DNA from: Frankiaceae bacterium
GTDB lineage: Bacteria; Actinomycetota; Actinomycetes; JAVEEB01
NCBI GenBank assembly: GCA_030840665.1
Contig: JAVEEB010000303.1
Location: forward strand, 1-5,025
Length of the DNA stretch: 5,025 nucleotides
Reading direction: 5' to 3'
The first letter of the stretch is position 1. Every line of letters starts with the position of its first letter. The position numbers were made by a program, and so were the translations under genes. Of the stretch, positions 1 through 5,025 are shown one piece after another. The notes beneath the pieces are model-generated. The model made no database searches. It saw nothing but the letters and a program-made list of their open reading frames with translations, and was not told where the DNA came from.

Positions 1-465
1 CCCGGGTTCGGGGCGCAGGTCGTACGGAAGCGGGGCCTCGTAGGCGCCGGCGTCATAGCCGGGCCCCTGGTAGGCGTTCGAGTCCGGCGCGGCATACCGG
101 TCCGCGGGCTGCGGCCCGTCGAGCGGGGAGGGCTGCGAACCTGACGCGGACTCGCCGGCCGGGGACGGGGCGCCGACACCGACCCCGGATCGCAACCGGC
201 CGATCTCCGCGTCGCGCACCGACAGCTCGGTGGACAGGCGTTCGAGAACCGCGTCCACCTCGTCCATGCGATAGCCGCGCAGCGCCATGGTGAACCGCAA
301 CGACTCCACGTCGGCCGCAGACACAGGATCCGCGGGCAGGAGCGGCTCGCGGCGATCGACGGACGTGTCCGACAACGGGCTGCCGTGCCCGACAGAGACG
401 GCGGCAACACCGAAGAGCAGGCCGGCGAGCAGCAGAACGGTGAGGACGAGCACGGCCACTCCCAT
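1..465 (-). CDS. DivIVA-domain membrane protein, C-terminus cut by window edge
   Basis: The reading frame is open from an ATG at 465 to the left edge (155 codons visible, no stop). Residues 2-24 are a hydrophobic segment (starting MGVAVLVLTVLLLAG), probably one N-terminal membrane anchor. A linker follows, then at about 50-82 a DivIVA-type segment with the hallmark RGYRMDEVDAVLERL, which in DivIVA/Wag31-like proteins binds curved polar membrane and begins a coiled coil. From about residue 95 it is Pro/Ser/Gly/Tyr-rich and probably disordered. Length and order match the small actinobacterial proteins related to Rv1209, whose exact role is not established; involvement in cell-pole or envelope biology is inference. 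The start is uncertain: neither the ATG nor an in-frame GTG at 492 has a good ribosome binding site. The ATG puts the membrane segment right at the N-terminus, as in relatives. It is divergent from the folP2-like gene. Confidence 0.82.
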   Translation of the reverse strand, partial: MGVAVLVLTVLLLAGLLFGVAAVSVGHGSPLSDTSVDRREPLLPADPVSAADVESLRFTMALRGYRMDEVDAVLERLSTELSVRDAEIGRLRSGVGVGAPSPAGESASGSQPSPLDGPQPADRYAAPDSNAYQGPGYDAGAYEAPLPYDLRPEPG

Positions 466-514
466 GTCGAGGAACGCATGCGATCGTGCCACGCTGGGCG
501 CCGCAACTGCAGCA

Positions 515-519
515 GGGAG
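515..519 (+). promoter_or_regulatory. Ribosome binding site deciding the folP2 start
   Basis: GGGAG lies 8 bases before the GTG at 528. The same frame offers GTG codons at 486 and 519, but the one at 519 overlaps this motif and the one at 486 has no purine-rich stretch before it. This favours GTG 528, giving a protein that begins MRLRLGRTTF. The 62 bases between this start and the divergent ATG at 465 show no convincing -10/-35 pair on either strand. Confidence 0.55.
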
Positions 520-527
520 TGACAAAA

Positions 528-1394
528 GTGCGTCTGCGCCTGGGCCGTACGACCTTCGCCGAGACCAACCTGGTCGTGATGGCGATCATCAATCGCACGC
601 CTGACTCGTTCTTCGACAAGGGCGCCACCTTCGCGGACGAGACCGCCATGAGCGCCGTGGATGCCGCGGTGGCGGCGGGTGCGGCCATCGTCGACATCGG
701 CGGCGTGAAGGCCGGCCCTGGTGACCACGTCGACGTCGACGAGGAGCTGCGCCGCACCGTGTCCTTCGTCCGGGCGGTTCGCGAGCGGTACCCAGAGGTG
801 GTGATCAGCGTCGACACGTGGCGCGCCTCCGTCGGGGCAGCCGTGGTCGAGGCCGGGGCCGACCTCCTGAACGACGCGTGGGGCGGCCACGACCCCGACC
901 TGGCGCGGGTGGCCGGGGACGCGGGCGTGGGGCTCGTGTGCACCCACACGGGCGGGGCGACGCCGCGCACCAGGCCGCACCGGGTCGCGTACGACGACGT
1001 CACCGCGGCGGTCGTGGAATGGTGCGCGCGCGAGGCCGACCGGGTCGCCCGACTCGGCGTACCGGAAGAGTCCATCATCGTGGACCCGGGCCACGACTTC
1101 GGGAAGAACACCCGCCATTCCCTGCAGCTCACCCGCGACCTCGGACAGCTCGTCGCCCTCGGCCGGCCGACCCTCGTTTCCCTGTCCAACAAGGACTTTG
1201 TCGGGGAGACGCTGGGCGGGTTGCCGCCGGAGGAACGGCTGACCGGCACCCTGGCGACGACCGCGATCTGCGCGTGGCTCGGCGCCCGGGTCTACCGCGC
1301 ACATCAGGTCCGGCAAACGCGCGAGGTGCTCGACATGGTCTCCACCATCAAGGGCGACCGCGAGCCTGCCGTCGCCCGCAGGGGGCTGGCCTAG
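528..1394 (+). CDS. folP2: FolP2-type dihydropteroate synthase homologue
   Basis: A complete 288-residue protein with the pterin-binding TIM-barrel fold of dihydropteroate synthase, which joins p-aminobenzoate to dihydropterin pyrophosphate in folate synthesis. Family landmarks seen: MAIINRTPDSF (18-28), VDIGG (55-59), SVDTWRA (94-100), NDAWGG (115-120), VDPGHDFGKN (185-194), LSNKDFVGE (219-227) and YRAHQV (256-261). Several catalytic loops differ from classical FolP: the STRPG segment after DIGG is replaced by VKAGPG, and the usual SRK is SNK. These changes are shared with mycobacterial FolP2, which is reported not to act as a functional DHPS, so true folate activity is doubtful; the role of FolP2 proteins is unsettled. 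Start chosen from the GGGAG at 515-519. It converges on the short LOG gene, the two TAG stops sharing one CTAG. In mycobacteria gpgS follows folP2; here it does not. Confidence 0.9.
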   Translation: MRLRLGRTTFAETNLVVMAIINRTPDSFFDKGATFADETAMSAVDAAVAAGAAIVDIGGVKAGPGDHVDVDEELRRTVSFVRAVRERYPEVVISVDTWRASVGAAVVEAGADLLNDAWGGHDPDLARVAGDAGVGLVCTHTGGATPRTRPHRVAYDDVTAAVVEWCAREADRVARLGVPEESIIVDPGHDFGKNTRHSLQLTRDLGQLVALGRPTLVSLSNKDFVGETLGGLPPEERLTGTLATTAICAWLGARVYRAHQVRQTREVLDMVSTIKGDREPAVARRGLA

Positions 1395-1978
1395 ACCTCG
1401 CTCTCGAGGATCTCGGCGGCGTCCGCGCGCGGCGTGGGGCGCACCTGTGCCAGCGCGAGGAAAGCCTCCGCGACCGTGTCCGCCCACGTGACCTGCTCGG
1501 CCACCTCACGGCGCATGAACCGTTGCTCCACCAGGGCTTCGATCTGGCGCCGGAGCGGGTCGTAGAGGCCGTGCGGGTCAAGGATGACCACCGGCCGGTC
1601 GTGCCAGCCGAGCCCACGAGCCGTCCAGATCTCGAAAAGCTCCTCGAACGTGCCGATCCCGCCGGCGAGCACCAGGAACGCGTCTGCCCGCTCGTCCATC
1701 TCGCGCTTGCGCTCGCGCATGGTGGGGGCGACGACGAGCTCGTCGCTGTCGTTGTCCGCGATCTCGATGGCGAGCAGTGACGCGGGGATCACGCCGATCG
1801 TGTATGCGCCGGTCTCGCGCGCACCCCGGGCGACCGCGCCCATCGACGAGATGCTTCCCCCGCCGGAGATGAGGGTGTCGCCACGACGACCGATTTCCCG
1901 GCCGACCTCCGCCGCCAATTCGACGTACGAAGGATCAATTCTCGTGCTCGATGCGCAGTAGACGCAGATGACGGCCAT
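1391..1978 (-). CDS. LOG-family protein, short form (TIGR00730-type)
   Basis: A complete 195-residue Rossmann-fold protein of the LOG ('lonely guy', lysine decarboxylase-like) family. Characterised members release free cytokinin bases from cytokinin riboside 5'-monophosphates; the M. tuberculosis homologue Rv1205 has this activity. Visible landmarks: an N-terminal strand VICVYCASS (3-11), the nucleotide loop SGGGSISSMG (38-47), MRERK (87-91) with the conserved Arg-Lys, and AGGIGTFEE (105-113) matching PGGxGTxxE. The catalytic Arg (R90) and Glu (E113) are present, but the leading Pro is Ala and the glycine loop is SISSMG rather than the usual GLMG form. The ATG at 1978 was chosen because the fold begins there; the frame extends upstream but only as Arg-rich sequence inside the neighbouring LOG gene. 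It starts 11 bases after that gene's stop with no strong ribosome site, so translational coupling is likely. The physiological substrate here is unknown. Confidence 0.9.
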   Translation of the reverse strand: MAVICVYCASSTRIDPSYVELAAEVGREIGRRGDTLISGGGSISSMGAVARGARETGAYTIGVIPASLLAIEIADNDSDELVVAPTMRERKREMDERADAFLVLAGGIGTFEELFEIWTARGLGWHDRPVVILDPHGLYDPLRRQIEALVEQRFMRREVAEQVTWADTVAEAFLALAQVRPTPRADAAEILESEV

Positions 1979-1989
1979 GCGCCCGGAGC

Positions 1990-2898
1990 TTAGTGAACGA
2001 TCCCGTTGTGCGTCGGCGGGAACCATTCGGCCTGCTCGCTGTGCACTTCGAGAATGTGTCGTACGGCGTCCTCGGCATCGTCCGTGACGTACATGAGATC
2101 GATGTCGCCGAGGGCGATCTTCTTGGAGTGTGCGGCCGTGTCGCGCAGCCACGCGATGAGGCCGTTCCAGTACGAAGAATTGAACAACACAACGGGAAAC
2201 TTCGTCACCTTCCCGGTCTGGACGAGCGTGAGGGCCTCGAACAGCTCGTCGAGGGTGCCGAACCCGCCGGGCATCACGACGAAGGCCTGTGCGTACTTCA
2301 CGAACATCGTCTTGCGGGCGAAGAAGTAACGGAACTGCAACCCGATGTCGACGTAGTCGTTCAGCCGCTGCTCGAACGGCAACTCGATGCCGAGGCCGAT
2401 CGACGTGCCGTCGTTCTCACACGCGCCCTTGTTGGCGGCTTCCATGATGCCGGGGCCGCCGCCGGTGATGATGGCGTAGTCCTTCTCCGTCAGCAGCTTC
2501 GCGATGCGCTCAGCGGCGATGTAGTCCGGGTCCTTCGGGTCCGTGCGGGCGCTGCCGAAGATGCTGACGGCTTTCCCTGTCTCGGCGAGCAGACCAAAGC
2601 CTTCGACGAACTCGGCCTGGATGCGCAGGACGCGCCACGGGTCGGTGTGCACCCAGTCGCCGCTGCCCTTGTTGTCGAGCAGCCGCTGGTCGGTCGTGCT
2701 GCCGGCGTCGCCGTCCGCCTGCTGGCGGCGCAGGACGATCGGTCCCCGCCGCCTTTCCGGGACCGCGTGCCCGTGCGAGACGGCGGTCGAGTGCATGGCG
2801 CGCGCGAGTTCCTCGTGCGATCGCTGCTCGGCGGCTTCGTGCTGTTCGGCGGTGAAAGCGCCGCTGCTGTCCTCATCCATGTGGTCCACGGTAGTCAT
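1990..2898 (-). CDS. LOG-family protein, long form (TIGR00730-type)
   Basis: A complete 302-residue LOG-family protein with an N-terminal extension of about 80 residues that is acidic then basic (RRRGPIVLRRQ at 49-59) and looks disordered, followed by the conserved DWVHTDPWRVLRIQAEF stretch (81-97) typical of actinobacterial long forms. The Rossmann core shows VSIFGSAR (111-118), GGGPGIMEAANKGA (146-159), RKTMFVKYAQAF (195-206) and an intact PGGFGTLDE (210-218), so all signature residues of phosphoribohydrolase-type LOG proteins are present. By family, hydrolysis of a nucleoside 5'-monophosphate to base plus ribose phosphate is expected; the substrate is not known. ATG at 2898 is preferred; an ATG at 2880 is also possible and neither has a clear Shine-Dalgarno. 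It is first in an operon with the short LOG gene 11 bases downstream, behind a terminator-like hairpin closing the epoxide hydrolase gene. Confidence 0.92.
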   Translation of the reverse strand: MTTVDHMDEDSSGAFTAEQHEAAEQRSHEELARAMHSTAVSHGHAVPERRRGPIVLRRQQADGDAGSTTDQRLLDNKGSGDWVHTDPWRVLRIQAEFVEGFGLLAETGKAVSIFGSARTDPKDPDYIAAERIAKLLTEKDYAIITGGGPGIMEAANKGACENDGTSIGLGIELPFEQRLNDYVDIGLQFRYFFARKTMFVKYAQAFVVMPGGFGTLDELFEALTLVQTGKVTKFPVVLFNSSYWNGLIAWLRDTAAHSKKIALGDIDLMYVTDDAEDAVRHILEVHSEQAEWFPPTHNGIVH

Positions 2899-2924
2899 GT
2901 CGGCCGTTGGAACGGTGGGACTTA

Positions 2925-2952
2925 GTTGTACTGCTGAGGAAAGGTTGGTAAA
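2925..2952 (-). promoter_or_regulatory. Possible promoter for the LOG gene pair
   Basis: On the minus strand TTTACC (2952-2947) and TACAAC (2930-2925) are separated by 16 bases, each matching four of six positions of the sigma-70-type consensus. Transcription would begin near 2918, about 20 bases before the ATG at 2898. It lies downstream of the 15-bp hairpin that should stop transcription from the epoxide hydrolase gene, so an independent promoter is expected here. Assignment is by eye only. Confidence 0.35.
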
Positions 2953-2977
2953 CGCGCCGTGTCCACGCCTCGGCCTG

Positions 2978-3012
2978 CCCGACCGCGGAGGCGTGGTGCC
3001 TCCGCGGTCGGG
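2978..3012 (-). terminator. Perfect 15-bp hairpin after the epoxide hydrolase gene
   Basis: CCCGACCGCGGAGGC (2978-2992) and GCCTCCGCGGTCGGG (2998-3012) are perfect reverse complements around a 5-base loop. The stem begins 10 bases beyond the epoxide hydrolase stop codon. There is no T-run on either side, as is usual for actinobacterial hairpin terminators, so it could stop transcripts from either direction. It separates the hydrolase from the LOG operon. An overlapping alternative pairing is described in the findings. Confidence 0.75.
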
Positions 3013-3022
3013 ACCTCGATCG

Positions 3023-4171
3023 TCAGCGGCCGGCGAGGGCGCCGTAGAACCCGCGGATTTCCCCGAAGAGCACTTCGGGTGCCTCGTACGCCGCGTAGTG
3101 ACCGGCGACCGAGCGCCCCTCGCCACCCTTGCCGTTGCTGTCGTACGTGTTCCAGCTGACGATGGCCGCGTGGTCGCGCTCGGCGAACGTGCGCATCGAT
3201 TGGAAGTCCCCGGCGAACATCGCGAGACCGAGTGGCACCGTCGTCGGCCCCTCGGGCTTGTCCACCGCGTGCGCGTCCTCCCAGTAGAAGCGCATGGACG
3301 ACGCCGAGGTCCCGGTGAGCCAGTAGATCGCCGTGTTGGCGATCACGAACTCAGGCTCGAGGTCCGGGCCGAACAGCTGCGCGTTCCAGGCGAGCAGCCC
3401 CACGGGCGAGTCGGCGAGGGCGAACGCCAGGGTCTGCGGCTGCTGGCTCTGCAGCACGTTGAAGGCGAACTTGTTGTCCATGAACCACTTGAGCTGCTCC
3501 AACGCCGCGTGATCGGCCGGCGTGAGAGTGGCGAACTCCGCCGGGTCGCCCGAGGGGAACGAAAAAACCTGCGTCACATGGACGCCCACGACGTTATCGC
3601 CGTCGATCCGGCCGATCTCGGGGCTGATCATCGAGCCGCCGTCATTGCCGATCGCGCCGTAGCGCTGGTAGCCGAGCCTGTGCATGAGCTCAACCCATGC
3701 GCGCGCGGTCCGGTAGCGGTTCCATCCCGGGGAGCGCGTCGGGCCGGAGAAACCGAAGCCGGGCAGCGACGGGATGACGACATCGAACGCCGGAGTGTCC
3801 GCCGATTCGGGGTTGGTGAGCATGTCGATGACGTCGAGGTACTCGACGACCGAACCGGGCCAGCCGTGCGTGAGGATCACCGGTGTCGCGTCCGCGCGCG
3901 CCGATCGCACATGGAGGAAATGGATGTCCTCGCCGTCGATCTCGGTCACGAACTGGGGGTACGAGTTGAGCCGCGCCTCCAGGGCGCGCCAGTCGAAAGT
4001 GTCGCGCCAGTACGCGGCGAGCTGCTGAATGCGCCCGCGGGTCTCGCCGTACGCCCCGCCGACTCCGGGCAGCTCGTCTGGCCACTGAGCCCGGGCGAGC
4101 CTGTCGGCGAGGTCGTCGAGGCGTTCCTGAGGAATTGCGACCGTGAACGGGCGGATGTCTGTCGTGGCCAT
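3023..4171 (-). CDS. Epoxide hydrolase, EHN / microsomal type (alpha/beta hydrolase)
   Basis: A complete 382-residue enzyme expected to add water to an epoxide to give a diol, probably in the cytosol (no signal peptide or clear membrane segment). Residues about 4-110 form the epoxide hydrolase N-terminal domain, with the YWRDTFDWRALEARLN (54-69) and YPQF..IDG..IHFLHVRS (71-90) pattern. The alpha/beta-hydrolase core follows: oxyanion motif HGWPGS (102-107), nucleophile Asp177 in IGNDGGS (174-180), ring-opening Tyr296 in RFYWE (294-298), acid Asp322 in MFAGDF (318-323) and base His358 in GHYAAYEAPE (357-366). The set matches microsomal EPHX1 (Asp, Tyr, Glu, His), with Asp instead of Glu as the charge-relay acid. 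The ATG at 4171 has GGGAG six bases upstream; the longer frame to 4618 only overlaps the regulator in antisense. It is divergent from a TetR gene across an 84-base region with paired operator-like boxes, so repression by that regulator is likely. Substrate unknown. Confidence 0.93.
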   Translation of the reverse strand: MATTDIRPFTVAIPQERLDDLADRLARAQWPDELPGVGGAYGETRGRIQQLAAYWRDTFDWRALEARLNSYPQFVTEIDGEDIHFLHVRSARADATPVILTHGWPGSVVEYLDVIDMLTNPESADTPAFDVVIPSLPGFGFSGPTRSPGWNRYRTARAWVELMHRLGYQRYGAIGNDGGSMISPEIGRIDGDNVVGVHVTQVFSFPSGDPAEFATLTPADHAALEQLKWFMDNKFAFNVLQSQQPQTLAFALADSPVGLLAWNAQLFGPDLEPEFVIANTAIYWLTGTSASSMRFYWEDAHAVDKPEGPTTVPLGLAMFAGDFQSMRTFAERDHAAIVSWNTYDSNGKGGEGRSVAGHYAAYEAPEVLFGEIRGFYGALAGR

Positions 4172-4177
4172 GTTGAT

Positions 4178-4182
4178 CTCCC
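4178..4182 (-). promoter_or_regulatory. Ribosome binding site of the epoxide hydrolase gene
   Basis: GGGAG on the minus strand lies six bases before the ATG at 4171. It settles the start against the longer open frame that runs back into the TetR gene. Confidence 0.7.
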
Positions 4183-4190
4183 GGTATCGA

Positions 4191-4237
4191 ACGGAACGTT
4201 CTATTCCGTACCGTAGCAGAGCGGAACGTTCCGTTCC
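4191..4237. promoter_or_regulatory. Two-box operator region between epoxide hydrolase and TetR genes
   Basis: Two copies of CGGAACGTTC-NN-TTCC begin at 4192 and 4222, exactly 30 bp apart; only the NN differs (TA in the first, CG in the second). Each has internal symmetry: box 1 has ACGGAA (4191-4196) facing TTCCGT (4204-4209), and box 2 contains the perfect palindrome CGGAACGTTCCG (4222-4233) as well as GGAACG/CGTTCC arms (4223-4228 and 4232-4237). Paired dyads in the gap between a TetR gene and its divergent neighbour are the classical layout for an autoregulating repressor. A TAGTGT (4243-4248) could be the -10 of the TetR gene, placing its transcript start at or one base before the ATG at 4256. 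Binding itself is inferred. Confidence 0.75.
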
Positions 4238-4255
4238 AGTGCTAGTGTGGAAAAC

Positions 4256-4900
4256 ATGGCAGAGACTGTTGGGCCGCCCACGGCGAGCCGTCGCGGAGCT
4301 GGGAGCGACCAGGCGATCCTCGATGCGGCAAAGCGCGTGTTCGTCGACGATCCACGCGCGACCGTCGCCGCGGTCGCCAACCGCGCCGGCGTCGGGATGA
4401 GCGCCGTCTACCGGCGCTACGCGAGTAAGGAGGAGCTGCTGCGCCGGCTGTGTCACGACGGCCTGCTCCGGTACATCGACGAGGCCGAGCGTGGGCTGGT
4501 CGAGGCGGACCCCGTCGAGGGCCTGACGCGGTTCGTCACAGGGCTGGTCGAGGCCGACGTCCATTCGTTGACCGTCTATCTGGGCGGCACGTTCACGCCG
4601 ACCGAGGAGATGGGCCATTCGGCGATGCGGGCTGGTGCGCTCGCCAACGAGCTGGTCGACCGCGTCCGGGCGGCCGGGCGGTTGCGCGCGGGCGCGGTCG
4701 CCGAGGACGTCGGGTTCATCCTCGAGGCGTGCGCGGCGATCCGGTTGCCCGACCCGGACCGGACTGCAGCCCTGCGCCGCCGCGTCCTCACCCTGCTGCT
4801 GGACGGCTTCGTCACCGGCCGGGACGTGGCCGCTGCGCTGCCCGAGCCGGCTCCCGAACCAGGCGAGTCGGCGTGGCGCTGGCGCCGGTCACCGCCTTAG
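4256..4900 (+). CDS. TetR/AcrR-family transcriptional repressor
   Basis: A complete 214-residue protein, normal for the family. Residues 16-62 form the DNA-binding domain: ILDAAKRVFV (21-30), then the helix-turn-helix ATVAAVANRAGVGMSAVYRRY (about 35-55) and the following SKEELL (58-63). The remainder is the helical ligand-binding and dimer domain, ending in a Pro/Glu-rich then basic tail from about 196. The C-terminal pattern of an LRAGAVAEDVGFIL-like segment (143-156) and RRRVLTLLLDGF (174-185) resembles SbtR-like C-terminal domains, but the ligand cannot be predicted. ATG 4256 is chosen over GTG 4247, which overlaps the likely -10 element TAGTGT; the mRNA may be leaderless or nearly so. It is divergent from the epoxide hydrolase, with two operator-like boxes between, so it probably represses both genes until an epoxide-related or other small molecule binds. 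Confidence 0.93.
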   Translation: MAETVGPPTASRRGAGSDQAILDAAKRVFVDDPRATVAAVANRAGVGMSAVYRRYASKEELLRRLCHDGLLRYIDEAERGLVEADPVEGLTRFVTGLVEADVHSLTVYLGGTFTPTEEMGHSAMRAGALANELVDRVRAAGRLRAGAVAEDVGFILEACAAIRLPDPDRTAALRRRVLTLLLDGFVTGRDVAAALPEPAPEPGESAWRWRRSPP

Positions 4901-4914
4901 TAGCGCCCGACGGC

Positions 4915-4933
4915 GGTGGCTCGCTCAGCCGCC
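4915..4933. terminator. Weak hairpin between convergent TetR gene and right-edge gene
   Basis: GGTGGCT (4915-4921) pairs with AGCCGCC (4927-4933) around the loop CGCTC, giving seven pairs including one G-T wobble. It begins 14 bases after the TetR stop and covers the stop codon of the opposing gene, so it could end transcripts from both sides. There is no T-run and stems of this size are common by chance in such GC-rich DNA. Confidence 0.3.
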
Positions 4934-5025
4934 CGAGGAGAACTCTGCGAGCTCACCCTTGCCGCCGAGGAAACGCGTCAGCACGCGTTCGCAGTCATCG
5001 AGCTGCGAGAGTTCGACGAACTCGT
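4925..5025 (-). CDS. C-terminal fragment of an unidentified protein, cut by window edge
   Basis: The frame is open from the right edge to a TGA at 4925-4927, giving the last 32 residues, beginning EFVELSQLDDCERVLTRFLG and ending in a Gly/Ser tail. The E-[FY]-V-E-L ... L pattern followed by an amphipathic helix resembles the end of M20-family metallopeptidases or deacylases (where a DEYVEL-like turn precedes the last helix), and dapE, an M20 enzyme, lies near LOG genes in some actinobacteria. With so few residues this is only a suggestion. It converges on the TetR gene with a 24-base gap. Confidence 0.55.
   Translation of the reverse strand, partial: EFVELSQLDDCERVLTRFLGGKGELAEFSSGG

Noticed and set aside
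53..1249. A 398-codon minus-strand open frame across the DivIVA-like and folP2-like genes
   Set aside because: It is Ser/Arg/Pro-rich without a domain, lies antisense to the well-supported folP2-like gene, and is in a different frame from the DivIVA-like protein.
1396..1409. CCTCG-CTCT-CGAGG stem just after the folP2 stop as a terminator
   Set aside because: It has only five pairs, no T-run, and lies inside the coding end of the short LOG gene; it is too weak to call.
818..1780. A 320-codon plus-strand open frame overlapping folP2 and the short LOG gene
   Set aside because: It is Arg/Gly-rich, a +1/+2 frame shadow of folP2 that then runs antisense through the LOG gene, with no start signal or motif.
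2543..4216. A 557-codon plus-strand open frame antisense to the long LOG gene and the epoxide hydrolase
   Set aside because: Its translation is low-complexity and Arg/Ser/Val-rich with no recognisable motif, and it crosses the 15-bp hairpin and two well-supported genes. Long antisense frames are common in such GC-rich DNA.
4172..4255. Operator repeats as part of a CRISPR array or an insertion-sequence end
   Set aside because: There are only two copies, 30 bp apart and each internally palindromic, between a regulator and its divergent neighbour; this fits an operator, and no transposase or target duplication is present.
4247..4255. GTG at 4247 as the TetR start
   Set aside because: It gives three extra residues, has no ribosome site and overlaps the probable -10 TAGTGT; ATG 4256 is more plausible.
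4925..5025. Calling the right-edge gene dapE
   Set aside because: Only 32 C-terminal residues are visible. The helix pattern is compatible with an M20 enzyme, but the residues do not clearly match the DapE C-terminus, so no symbol is given.

Overview
The window is GC-rich throughout and reads as chromosomal DNA from an actinomycete (Actinomycetota, probably Mycobacteriales or Pseudonocardiales). The evidence is the dense Arg/Ala/Gly-rich coding, GTG starts, a FolP2-type dihydropteroate synthase homologue, a small membrane-anchored DivIVA-domain protein, and two LOG-family proteins side by side. FolP2, LOG and DivIVA-type genes also sit near each other in mycobacteria (Rv1205 to Rv1209 region of M. 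tuberculosis), so this is a rearranged version of a known actinobacterial neighbourhood. The gpgS and fadD6 genes of the mycobacterial version are not seen here.

Layout: (1) 1-465, minus strand, DivIVA-domain membrane protein, cut by the left edge. (2) 528-1394, plus strand, FolP2-type DHPS-fold protein, divergent from the first gene across about 60 bases. (3) 1391-1978 and 1990-2898, minus strand, two LOG-family (lysine decarboxylase-like Rossmann fold) proteins that look like a two-gene operon, the short one ending head-on against folP2 through a shared CTAG. (4) 2899-3022, a 124-base gap holding a perfect 15-bp hairpin (terminator) and a possible promoter for the LOG pair. (5) 3023-4171, minus strand, a complete EHN-type epoxide hydrolase. 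(6) 4172-4255, a divergent control region with two copies of a CGGAACGTTC..TTCC box 30 bp apart. (7) 4256-4900, plus strand, a TetR-family repressor. (8) 4925-5025, minus strand, the last 32 codons of an unidentified gene cut by the right edge.

Two functional units stand out. The first is a conserved housekeeping neighbourhood (DivIVA-like, FolP2-like, LOG, LOG). The second is a self-contained epoxide hydrolase/TetR divergent pair with its own operator region, set off from the LOG genes by a strong hairpin, and perhaps an accessory detoxification or catabolic cassette. The pairing of regulator, operator and hydrolase is inferred from arrangement and repeats; the inducing ligand and substrate are unknown.

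No RNA gene, CRISPR array, insertion sequence or prophage signature was seen, and I see no clearly novel system. The items most worth checking are the operator pair, the mutually exclusive hairpins at 2963-3012, the substituted active-site loops of the FolP2-like protein, and the Pro-to-Ala change in the signature of the short LOG protein.
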